From Papaver somniferum (taxonomy: Eukaryota > Streptophyta > Magnoliopsida > Ranunculales > Papaveraceae): a DNA stretch of 64,000 nt. Each line of letters opens with the position of its first letter. Within the stretch, counting starts at the first letter, position 1. Shown here one piece after another: positions 11,073 through 21,030 of the stretch. Location: contig NC_039363.1 of assembly GCF_003573695.1 (NCBI RefSeq), positions 166,300,747 through 166,364,746 of the forward strand, read 5' to 3'. The notes under the pieces were generated by a model. The model ran no database searches, was not told the DNA's origin, and saw nothing but the letters and a program-made list of their open reading frames with translations. Made by a program: the position numbers and the translations under genes.

Positions 11073-13612
11073 TGAAAATGTGGGGGGTCTAACAACCACA
11101 CCCAACAATTCATTTGTCAATCTGAGAGGACTTACTCCAATACACTTTCTATAGAATCAACTAGATAGTCAGACTCAATATAGAATAAAGTATATCAAAG
11201 AGTTTTGATATCTCTGTTTCACAATGTAATCAACAAATCAAACAGATAGAAATCCGCGAGCATGATTATTATGTGAAACAACTTGAACGGTACCAAAGAC
11301 CAATGTACAAGTGTCAATCAATGCAAATCAACAACCAAAGATTGGATATTCTAATTAATTGATCTTAACGCACAACCTGTGATATTTCAATTATATAACA
11401 AAATATAATGCGGAAAATAAATAACACAGACATCAGAATTTTGTTAACAAGAAAACCGTAAACGTAGAAAACCCCCGGGACCTAGTCCAGTTTGAACACC
11501 ACACTGTATTAAGCCGCTACAGGCACTAGACTACTACAAATTAACTTCGGACTGGACTGTAGTTGAACCCTAATCAAATTCACACTGATTCAAGGTGCAG
11601 TTGCGCTTCTTACGTCTCTGATCCCAGCAGGATACTACATACTTGATTCCCTTAGCTGATCTCACCCACAACTAAGAGTTACTACGAACCAAAGTCGAAG
11701 ACTTAATAAACAAATCTGTCTCACACAGAAAAGTCTATAGGATTGAATAAATCTGTCTCCCACATAAATACCCAAGAGTTTTTGTTCCGTCTTTTGATAA
11801 ATCAAGGTGAACAAGAACCAATTGATAAACCGGACTTATATACCCGAAGAACAACCTAGTATTATCAATCACCTCACAATAAACTTAATCGACTAGCGAA
11901 ACAAGTTATTGTGGAATCACAAACGATGAGATGAAGGTATTTGTGATTACTTTTCTATCTTGCCTATCATAGATATAAATATCAAGTAAATTATTTCAAT
12001 TGTACTCAATACGATACAAACAACAAGATCAGATCACGCAACTACAAAGAGAAAAGTTGGGCCTGGCTTCACAATCCCAGTGAAGTCTGCAAGTCGTTAA
12101 CCTACAGGGTCTCGAGAAGAAACCTAAGGTTAAAGGAGAATCAATTCTATTTACGCAACTAGTAGCACACATGAAGTGTGGGGATTATGTTTCCCAGTTG
12201 CTAGAGTTATCCCTTATATAATTTTCAAATCAGGGTTTGCAATCCAAGTTACCTTGGTAACAAAGCATTCAATAATCACCATTAGATTAAAAACCTGTTT
12301 CAACCAAGCTAATATCTTTCAACCGTTAGACCGAACTTAGCTTGTTACACGCAAATGAAATGTACCCTCATTTAGGTTTATGTAACCATACCTAAACGTG
12401 TACACCATGTAGGTTAGCCATATGATTACTCTCATATCATCCTTATTCATCTTAACCATAACTTGTTCAAATGACTTAGATGAAACTAGTTAACTAGTTG
12501 TTTAATTGTTATATCTCAAGAACACAATTGAAGCAAAATCGGTTTGATTCACTTGAATCAATCATGAACATTGTAGCCATGGTTTGCAAAGATTGCATTC
12601 CTTATGAATTAAATGTTTAAGTTCATGAACATACCGATTTGATAAAAATAACCAGCTTAAGTATGCGTACGGGTATGCGTACTTAAGTAACCGGATTTTG
12701 AGTTTGTTAAGTTTCCAAACTCAGCAGAAATTCTCGGTTCGAAAACTTCCGCCTGTATGCGCATGGGTATGCATACTCAAGGTGACTAGTTTAGGAGTTT
12801 GTAATTCCTAAACCCAACAGATATATTCGGTTCAAACTTCCGCCAGTATGCGTACGGGTACGCATACTTAAGGTCACTAGTTTAGGAGTTTGTAATTCCT
12901 AAACCCAACAGATATTTTCGATTCGAAAACCTTTACCAGTATGCGTATGTGTACGCACACTTATCTTGTCTCCTTCACCAAAATCGTATACACACATATG
13001 CATACACTTGGCTCCCGGTTTATGGATTTATACAATAATGTGCGAACACACTATATATATGCTTATATCCAAAGATGGTTACATTATCAACTCTACATTC
13101 CAATCATTGAAACATTCTTCTATAATGATAATAGCCGTTTTCACACATTATTAGCATTAAAGCAATTTTCAAGTTATTGAAATGTCAACATGACTTTCGT
13201 CACGAGTAAAGATGAATATGGTTAAAGCGAAAGCTTGCCAACACATATTCTGAGAAATATGTAAGCGAGATATACTCAGCTCGAAATCTCAAATGTGTAT
13301 AATAGAAAACTATATTGTAAAACGACTTATGTCTCAATATAGGAGAAAGAGTTGAAATAGACTTTCCAAGTGATAAATGAGTTTAAGTCTCAACATACTT
13401 TTTGTCGATGAAGTTCCAAAAGCTATCCTTAGTAGTTCTTCGTCTTCAAGTGATAAACGCCGTGAAGTCTAAGTTCAACTACGCTATCTATGTCCTATTC
13501 CGAGACATATATAAATAGGCTAGAAATTAAGACTTATAGTTTTCATTACTAACATTGACAAACATGCTTGAGATAAAAATGAATGCGATTTCGACCGAGC
13601 AATGCTCTAACA
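11073..13612 (-). mobile_element. 5' LTR of Sirevirus-like element C
   Basis: This 2540-base LTR starts on the minus strand with TGTTAGAGCATTG at 13612 and ends ...TTTTCA at 11073, two bases before the primer-binding site. Its first 560 bases match the 3' LTR at 6940-7499. It contains a three-copy tandem array with a palindromic core (12659-12965). On its outer side it abuts a truncated LTR of the related element D, consistent with C having inserted there. Long LTRs, the iMet site and repeated GGGGGAGA tracts fit the Sirevirus lineage. Confidence 0.85.
12659..12965. repeat. tandem repeat, about 92-bp unit with palindromic core
   Basis: About 3.3 copies of a 90-92 base unit run through the LTR of element C. 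Each unit holds a [GC]TATGCG...CGCATAC core and, in two copies, AGGAGTTTGTAATTCCTAAA. In the copy at 12846-12867 the core is a perfect inverted repeat of two 10-base arms (GTATGCGTAC and GTACGCATAC) separated by GG. The other cores carry one to three changes. Confidence 0.85.
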
Positions 13613-14955
13613 ATATGCATTTAATTGCTGGTAATTAAAGCATATAAAATTAACAACCTTAATTAAAAGATTCTTAATTTATTTCAGACCGGGATCTTCT
13701 TGAGTAATTAAGGAATATCTTTGAAAAATAAAAGAAAAGAGTTATTGTTCGTGTTCAAAGTATGTTGACATCTTTTGTAAATCCTCTTTCACATTTACAA
13801 TCTTGCAATCGATTATACCAAACTTCCAAACAAATTTAGAATTGGTTCATCTGTATTCCAAGACAACTATGTGATTGATCAAATATCAAATCACAATCAT
13901 GAGTTCAATTTGTTCTGCCAATCACTAGGATCGGTTCTACCTCAATATGGATTACTTGCGATCGAACACACAAGTTACTAGGACCGGTTACATCAGTTAC
14001 CATGATCGGTTACGTCAATTACCAAGACCGGTTACCATATACTAATGGTATTGCTTGTGATCGGTTACACAAGTCACTAGGATAGGTTACACCAATCACC
14101 AGGATCGGTTACACCAATTACTAGGACCGGTTACACCAATTACAAGGATCGATTACACAATTCTTTTGTGATCGGTGACACCAATTACTAGGGTCGGTCA
14201 CCCCATCACAAATATCAATCATACCATCTCAAGTGATTACTTAGGATCGGTTACACTAATTAATAAAAGCCAGTCATACCAAATCATAAGTCAGGCATTG
14301 TGATTAGTTATACCAAGATACATAACAAGTTATGAACGGTTCTACTAACTCACACATATTGGTAATCCAAATAAATGCAATGAATAACAATACCAATAAG
14401 CCTAGAGATTTCCCTTTCGATTCATAAAACAGGTTCATGAGTGTACTTCCTTTAAACAAATGTAAACATTGTTTCCTAGAATGAAATCTTCACCTTTACT
14501 CATACACATAATCACAATAGCATTCATATGATTATGTCAATGTCATATATACGAAGTTCAAAAGATAAGCGTTATACTTCATATCTTAATTCCTTAACAC
14601 TATGATCATGTGATCATGTCTCACTACTAGAGTATAATCATTCACAACTTCACAATTATGTTTCCAATATAGCACGACTTGAAAGATACATTAGGAATGA
14701 AACATTTCAAGTCCATATTACTAACCTCAAGAGGAAGGATGATGTCGTCGTTTTAGCTTGTTACTTCTTCACATTCTTCAGGTCTTCAAGTAATACTTGT
14801 ATGTCTCATAATCTTATACTTTCTAGTCTAATCTATACGAAGTTGTCTCTCGTACATAATCAAGCGACTCTTAGATGAGTTTTGATTCACTAAAATATGA
14901 CAACCAAACTTAACATACCAGCGCTTAGTGGGCTCAACCGAACTATGCGCTAACA
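13613..14955 (-). mobile_element. 3' LTR fragment of Sirevirus-like element D
   Basis: On the minus strand the LTR starts TGTTAGCGCATAGTTCGG at 14955 after a polypurine tract and aligns with 19040-20305 of the D 5' LTR (shared ACGACTTGAAAGATAC, TAATCAAGCGACTCTTA and other segments). It is cut at 13612/13613, exactly where the LTR of element C begins. The missing 1.2 kb is not found on the far side of C. Confidence 0.8.
13962..14265. repeat. degenerate tandem repeat, about 24-bp unit
   Basis: Roughly 11 copies of a unit close to GGATCGGTTACACCAATTAC occur with about 24-base spacing inside the D 3' LTR. The equivalent part of the 5' LTR (about 19415-19630) has only a few looser copies in which GGTTCCCC or GGTTCCC replaces GGTTACACC, so the array evolved separately in the two LTRs. 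Confidence 0.7.
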
Positions 14956-14970
14956 ATCTCCCCCTTTGTA
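14956..14970 (-). promoter_or_regulatory. polypurine tract of element D
   Basis: On the minus strand ACAAAGGGGGAGATT directly precedes the LTR start TGTTAGCGC. It matches the tract of element C base for base through GGGGGAGAT. Additional tracts inside D are at 15120-15128, 15219-15236 (expanded to 18 purines) and 16268-16276. Confidence 0.8.
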
Positions 14971-15218
14971 AATTTTAGTGACAAAACTCTTAATACATAT
15001 GGATAAACGAATTACAAGAATTCATTAAGCATACGCTTGATTCCAAGTTTCAACAGCACAATAACCTGCATATATTCAATTAATAAATGTCGTTGTTGAC
15101 ATTTGAATAACAAAGCTTATACTCCCCCTAAAGGTAAGATAGGTAGATTTTCAATCCAAACATCTTTGTTATTCTCCTTTTGTAGTCCAAATAACTACAA
15201 TAGCAATATGATATGTTG

Positions 15219-15236
15219 CCCCCCCCCCCCCCCCCC
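15219..15236. repeat. poly-C/poly-G run of 18
   Basis: Eighteen consecutive C lie just before CTCTTAGTCAATGCT. The matching site in element C (about 7813-7834) has only a short CTCCC tract, so the run expanded in D or its ancestor. Confidence 0.95.
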
Positions 15237-16070
15237 TCTTAGTCAATGCTTTACTCTTTCGTTAGATTTAACGTTTAAGCACAATTTTCTTTTCCTTAGT
15301 GATTATAAATCACTTGTTTACTCCATATATTTCTCCCTCTTTTGTCACAAAATGAAAAAGGTTCGATCAAATAAAGGTCAAACCGGAAGGATCTTACAAA
15401 TCTAAAAGACTTGTACAACCTATAAGAGTTAAGCACGAAGGTTTCACATACCACTTTTGATAACCAATATCAAAACCGAAACTACAAGTAATTTGGTTTT
15501 ACTATGTTATCAAGGAAACAATTTCTCGAAGCAATTTTCCCTAATGGTTTAACAAATTGACTAAGAAACTTAGTTCCCTTGCTAAACCGATTGTACACAT
15601 ACAATCGCTTATTTCGATAAGATCAAAATAAAGATCAGAATTAACTTTTTTTTCTCATCAGGTTATAATTATTTAAGACAATAACTTAGACCTTTCACTT
15701 TAGACAAGACAAGTACTAGGTTAGTTAACTAGTATTTCTTGTCAAGGCATTCGATTACACTTGAATAACCGAATCCTTCAATTTGATAAGTCTAACTAAG
15801 ATCAGAATTAACTTAGTTTCTCTTATTTGGAATCAAATTTGACTAAACAAATGATCTCGTATTTCGTTAATCCATAAAAAATACATACAAACCAAATAAA
15901 TTGACTTGCATAATTATTTCGCTTAATCGGGAGCAATTGAAACAAACATAGACATTATAGCACCGCAATTGCACCGAAATTTCGTTAAGCAAGAACACTT
16001 GATACCAAAAAGATATCAAACAATAAGAAAAATAAACTGACACAATTTTTCTTAACCGGAAACAATTGAA

Positions 16071-16098
16071 TCACACACACACACACACATACACACAT
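16071..16098. repeat. (CA)n microsatellite
   Basis: About 13 CA dinucleotides with one interruption (ACAT) lie in the internal region of element D. Confidence 0.95.
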
Positions 16099-16564
16099 AA
16101 TGTAATATATATCAATTGTACCAAAATTTTGTTAAGCAAAAGCAAAATATATGCAATATAAGCAGGCTTTTCTTAAACAGGAAAATGACCAACTAACAAA
16201 TTCGTTACCTCAGATTCCGCATCCTCTTCTCCCCAGAAAGATATATCATTAAGCACGAACTTGAACTCTCCCCCATTATGTTGTCATCCTCTCGCAAGAA
16301 CAAAAAAACAACAACAAGAACAACCTTTACCAGAGAAAGGTTGAAACGGTTTTAAATAATGCGTGCCAATAGAAAAAGTTGGAAACCCAAAATACATATG
16401 TTTACCGATCAAACGATTCAGTACCCACTTTTTCTCTTGATTTTTGTGTGCTTTTCTCATCCAGGGTTACAAGTACAAAAAGGATGAGTTAGCACAGTCT
16501 CCTTACAACTAGGTTGTAAAGGAGTAAGCCTTTTCTGGCTTATATTGAATATCAGAAACATAGT

Positions 16565-17656
16565 TCATGTTTTTCCTTGGGAGTTTCTGCCCAAAATATA
16601 TTTTCCTGGAATGATTATTTCTAACTCTTGAGATGTGATCATATGAGAAGATGTACTGATGTGAGAATTTTCAGGGATAACTAAATCTCTCTTAATTCTA
16701 TCAATAAGATTTTCATATGATTTTCTCATTCTAAGGACTTCCTTATGATCCACACCATTGTGATTATCTAAAAAAATTATCGGAAATTCTTGATTGTTTC
16801 TTTTGGCAGAGATTCTCTCATTCCCTTTCTTCTGGAGTTGTTCTTCATCAAAACAAGGATTGTTTCGATATGGGTGAGGAGGAACCTTTTTCCAGAAGCG
16901 ATTATCAACTCTTTCCTCTGAATCTTTTGAGTTGATCTTATCGGGTAGTGGTATGATTTTTCTTTCTACTGAGGAATGGTCTTTCAATTTTTTAAAAGAA
17001 GAAACTCTTTTCAAAATTTTTACCACAGTATGTTGAAGAAGTATAATTTTCTTGTTAAGTGACTGAAGGTTGTATTTCTTAAGATCACGTTCACAGAATC
17101 GGTTCAAAGTTTCCTTTGGACAAGATTTCGTTTGATCATTAGTAAACTTAGAAGATGGTATCCTATCCTCTTCTGACTTGATGTAGTTAGGTAAACTACA
17201 ATCATCTTGATCTATTTCAGATGTGACTAAACCGGTTTTATCAAAATCTGTAAAAGTCGAGCAAGGAATTTTATTTTCCTTAATATCAGAAGAAATCACA
17301 ACAACATCATTAGTCAGAGTCATAGGACGTGTCTCTTTATCCAAAGTAAGAGATTTACCAAGAGCTTCTAGTTTGATGGTGAGATTTATATTCTCTTTGG
17401 CCAGACTATTCAGTTGAATGTCTTTATCTCCGATCTCCTGTTTAAGAAGATTTGACTCTGTCTTTAATATCAACATTTTAAAATACATGGATATTATAGG
17501 CTTTAGGAGTTTTATCAACTCTTTATCAGCATCTTCTCTTTCATCAGAGATAGACATAGATTTTTTTGCAACCCCTGGATCATGAGTCAACGAAGTAGTA
17601 ACATCTTCAACTTTTGAGTATTTATACTCTTGCATAACGTTAACTGAAGAAGACAT
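16565..17656 (-). CDS. coiled-coil retroelement protein of element D, 363 aa
   Basis: An intact minus-strand ORF starts 66 bases after the primer-binding site, where gag begins in ordinary copia elements. The protein is hydrophilic (Ser, Lys, Asp, Glu). Residues about 45-110 have a regular Leu/Ile spacing (segments ELIKLLKPIISMYFKM and KENINLTIKLEALGKSL) that suggests a coiled coil; a second helix near residue 205 holds LLQHTVVKILKRV, conserved in element C; and SYENLIDRIKRDL near residue 315 gives a third. No zinc knuckle, protease, integrase or reverse transcriptase is visible. It is likely a structural or gag-derived protein of a non-autonomous Ty1/copia Sirevirus-like family. Conservation of two helices between diverged elements suggests past selection; the function is unknown. 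Confidence 0.7.
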   Translation of the reverse strand: MSSSVNVMQEYKYSKVEDVTTSLTHDPGVAKKSMSISDEREDADKELIKLLKPIISMYFKMLILKTESNLLKQEIGDKDIQLNSLAKENINLTIKLEALGKSLTLDKETRPMTLTNDVVVISSDIKENKIPCSTFTDFDKTGLVTSEIDQDDCSLPNYIKSEEDRIPSSKFTNDQTKSCPKETLNRFCERDLKKYNLQSLNKKIILLQHTVVKILKRVSSFKKLKDHSSVERKIIPLPDKINSKDSEERVDNRFWKKVPPHPYRNNPCFDEEQLQKKGNERISAKRNNQEFPIIFLDNHNGVDHKEVLRMRKSYENLIDRIKRDLVIPENSHISTSSHMITSQELEIIIPGKYILGRNSQGKT

Positions 17657-17721
17657 GGATTCAATTTCTTATAGGATGGATCGCACCAAACACAGATTGT
17701 TAGATCTTTTAGTGTTTTCCT

Positions 17722-17733
17722 GCTCTGATACCA
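17722..17733 (-). promoter_or_regulatory. primer-binding site of element D (tRNA-iMet)
   Basis: TGGTATCAGAGC on the minus strand, two bases after the LTR end (...CTTTTCA), is complementary to the 3' end of initiator tRNA-Met. Layout and spacing are identical to element C. Confidence 0.92.
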
Positions 17734-17735
17734 AT

Positions 17736-20305
17736 TGAAAAGACGAGGGTTCCCAAATATACCTCAAGTTAAAACTTTTCCACCTATAAATCCTTTCTCC
17801 GAAAGAGATTGTCTATGAACTTAGTCGAGACAATACTACAAATTGGTTCACACTTCGTGTGATCGTCTATGGATACGAGATCGAGACAATACAACAACGA
17901 AATATGTTTACTTGTTAAATGTTCGGTCTTAACCAAACACCATAGGATTACTATCAAGTATATAGGAATTAACGTTATTGTAGTTTACTTTAAATTATAA
18001 TAACAATAATTATAATTGCGGAAGATAAAAGTAAAATACACGGAAAGATTTTGTTAACAAGGAAACTGCAAATGCAGAAAAACCTCGGTACCTTGTACAG
18101 AACTGAATACTCTCAGGATTAAGCCGCAATACAAAATCAAACCTAACTTCGTATAGTTGAGACCAAGCAACTAAACCTATAGTTCACCTAGTTCCGTCTG
18201 TATTCCCACGTAATTGTTAAGATTTTGCAATCAATACTTTTAATCACAAAGAATCATATTGATGCCAATCTACACAACTAATCAATCTAATCTACCACAA
18301 GGATAAACCGATTATAGTTGGATCCTTTTTTACCGAAACAAGTATTATGCACACCAAAGATTATAAACCCAAATCAGAAATCTTCAATGTCTTCTTTGTC
18401 TTCAAATCTTCTTAGATCTTTAATAAACACCTGCACACAACAACTTGAATCTCTTGTGATCAATCACACACAGAACGGAGTCTGTTAACAATGGATTATC
18501 ACAAGACGTCTTTAGAACTAAAAACAGTCTAAAGATCCCTGTCGAAACTTCGATCTAGTTTGAGTGAATCTTATATCAGAAGATAAGATTCTCAAGCATA
18601 AACAAACTAGGTGCAATCAAAGTTTAACCACTGTTAGTCAATCAAATCAATCAAAAACAAAAGATAAACCGCAATTATATAGTTTCCCACCAACGGTACT
18701 AATAGAGCTTCTCAATCCCAAAGAAGTTTTTAAACTGAGCGGCCGTAAGATATTTCTCCTAATTAGGTTACTCTCCTCTCCGAATAGGCGGTTTTACCAG
18801 TAGCAACACAACGAGGAAGTTTGTTGTTACGAAGGATTAGTTTCCTCAAAATGCAAACTTCAAGTATTCATAGACAAGGAAGTTTGGAAACAAAGGAATT
18901 TCCAAAATAGAAAATATTCTCAAGATATGCAATATATTCCAAATTCGGTTTCCATAATTCCTGGAAATACTCTATCCAAATACTGACCGAAAATCTCTTA
19001 GAAAATCTCCAACTAGAAAATGCACATTACTAATTTTCATTTTCCATATATAAAATTAAGAACCTTAAATAAAAGATTCTTAATTTATTTATTTCGATCT
19101 AGGATTTTCTTCCTTTAGCTATTAATGAATAACTTTGAACAATTAAAGATAAGCGTACTGCACATGTTCAAAGTATGTATACATCCTTACTTAGTGAGTC
19201 CTCTTTCATACTTACCATTTGGAAACCGATTTGCCACACTTCCAAACAAGTTTAGAATTGGTTCACCTGACTTTCAAGAACTATGTGATTGATCAAGAAC
19301 ACACAATCACCAATCATGGGTTTCATGGTTCTACCAAAACAAGTTTCGGTTCTACCTCCATGTGAGTACTGTGCATAGTCACACTAGCTTTCCAAAATTC
19401 GGTTGACTAGGTACTAGGATCGGTTCCCCACATATATATGGTATCTAACTCGTACGTGTTGGACATGTCCATAGGATCGGTTCCCCTTCGCCTAAAAACG
19501 TGTTGCACATATCCATAGGACCGGTTCCCTTTTCTGCTATAAACTTGCTGCACCTCATACAAGGATCGATTCCCCTTTAGGATCGGTTCCCATTTACCAA
19601 GATCATACCATCTCAGGTGATTACTTAAGATCGGTTTCACTAATAAAATTCATACCAATACAAAAGTCGGGCCTTTGTGAATAGTTTTACCAAGAACATA
19701 AACAAGTCATGAGCGGTTATACTAATCACACATATTGGTTGTTCAAAAAATATGCAATGAATAACAATACCAATAATGCCTGGCGATTTCCTTTTCGATT
19801 CACAAAACAAGTTCATGAACTTACTTCCTTAAAACACATGTAAAACATTGTTTCCTAGGATGAAATCCTCACATCATACCCATACATAATCACAATATCA
19901 TTCAAACGATTATGTCGATGTCTTATATACAAAGTTTAATGGTTAAGAAATAAACCTCGTATTGTATTCCTTAATACTATGTCTATCTAGAGTGTTCATG
20001 CTTTGCAGTTTTGTTTTCAATATGCACGACTTGAAAGATACGTTAAGGAATGAAACAGTTCAAGTCAAATATCACTAACCTCAAGTGGAAGGATGATATT
20101 GTCATTGTAGCTTCTTACTTCTTCACTTCTTCAAGTCTTCGCAATACTTGTAATGTCTCGTATCCTAATACTATCAAGCTAACCTATACGAAGTTGACTC
20201 TAATACATAATCAAGCGACTCTTAAATGATTTTTGGTTCACTAAAATATGACAACCAAACTTGACATACCAACGCTTGGTGGGTCCAACAAAGCTATGTT
20301 CTACA
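17736..20305 (-). mobile_element. 5' LTR of Sirevirus-like element D
   Basis: An LTR of about 2.57 kb ends ...TTTTCA next to the primer-binding site. Its outer end, TGTAGAACATAGC on the minus strand, corresponds to the TGTTAGCGCATAG start of the 3' LTR but is mutated. It abuts directly a second, partial copy of the same LTR (20306-20796). The open frames inside (for example 18564-18803) are not supported as genes. Confidence 0.8.
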
Positions 20306-20796
20306 CAAATGTAAACATTGTTTCCTAGGATGAAATCTTCACCTTTACCCATACACATAATCACAATAGCATTCGTAGGATTATGTCGACGTTATATATA
20401 CGAAGTTCAAAAGATAAGCGTTATACTTCGTATCTTAATTCCTTAACACTGTGATCATGTCTCACTGCTAGAGTATAATCATTCACAGCCTCAAAGTTAT
20501 GTTTTTAATATAACACGACTTGAAAGATACGTTAGGAATGAAACAATTCAAGTCAATATTACTAACCTCAAGAGGAAGGATGATGTCGTCGTTTTAGCTT
20601 GTTACTTCTTCTTATTCTTCAGGTCTTCGATTAATACTTGTATGTCTCATAATCCTAGACTTTCTAGTCTAACCTATACGAAGTTGTCTCTAATACATAA
20701 TCAAGCGACTCTTAGATGAGTTTTAATTCACTAAAATATGAAAACAAAACTTGACATACCAACGCTTGGTGAGCTCAACCGAGCTGTGCTCTAACA
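20306..20796 (-). mobile_element. extra partial LTR in tandem with the D 5' LTR
   Basis: About 490 bases repeat the outer end of the D-type LTR. They align with 14450-14955 and with 19835-20305 and begin TGTTAGAGCACAGC at 20796 on the minus strand. The match to 14450-14955 looks closer than the match to the adjoining LTR. This is either the remnant of an earlier related insertion into which D landed or the product of unequal recombination between LTRs. Confidence 0.75.
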
Positions 20797-20821
20797 CCTT
20801 CTTTGTGCAAGGATTTAGTAC

Positions 20822-20991
20822 TTTCAAAAACTATTCATTTTTTCCTAGTTGCAATAACCATAATAAAGAGTGTATCCGTTAGCAGAACATAGCAAAATAT
20901 AAAAACTTTCAAAAAATCTTCATTTTCTCCCAGCTGCAATAACCATAATAAAGAGTATATCCATTAGCACAACATAGTAAAATATAAAAAC
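20822..20991. repeat. 85-bp tandem duplication
   Basis: Two adjacent 85-base copies share GCAATAACCATAATAAAGAG and AAAATATAAAAAC, with about ten differences. They lie just downstream of the glutamyl-tRNA synthetase fragment, possibly in what was its intron. Confidence 0.9.
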
Positions 20992-21030
20992 CTATTTAAA
21001 AACACATAATGTACATGCATATATGTATAC

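Larger units (their letters stand above)
14971..16564 (-). mobile_element. element D internal region, 3' non-coding part
   Basis: Non-coding internal DNA of D lies between the coiled-coil ORF and the polypurine tract. It includes an 18-base poly-C run at 15219-15236 (poly-G on the element's sense strand), a CA microsatellite at 16071-16098, and blocks also present in element C. No protease, integrase, reverse transcriptase or RNase H remnant was recognised, so D is non-autonomous rather than merely decayed. The plus-strand frame at 15103-15405 is antisense and unsupported. Confidence 0.6.
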
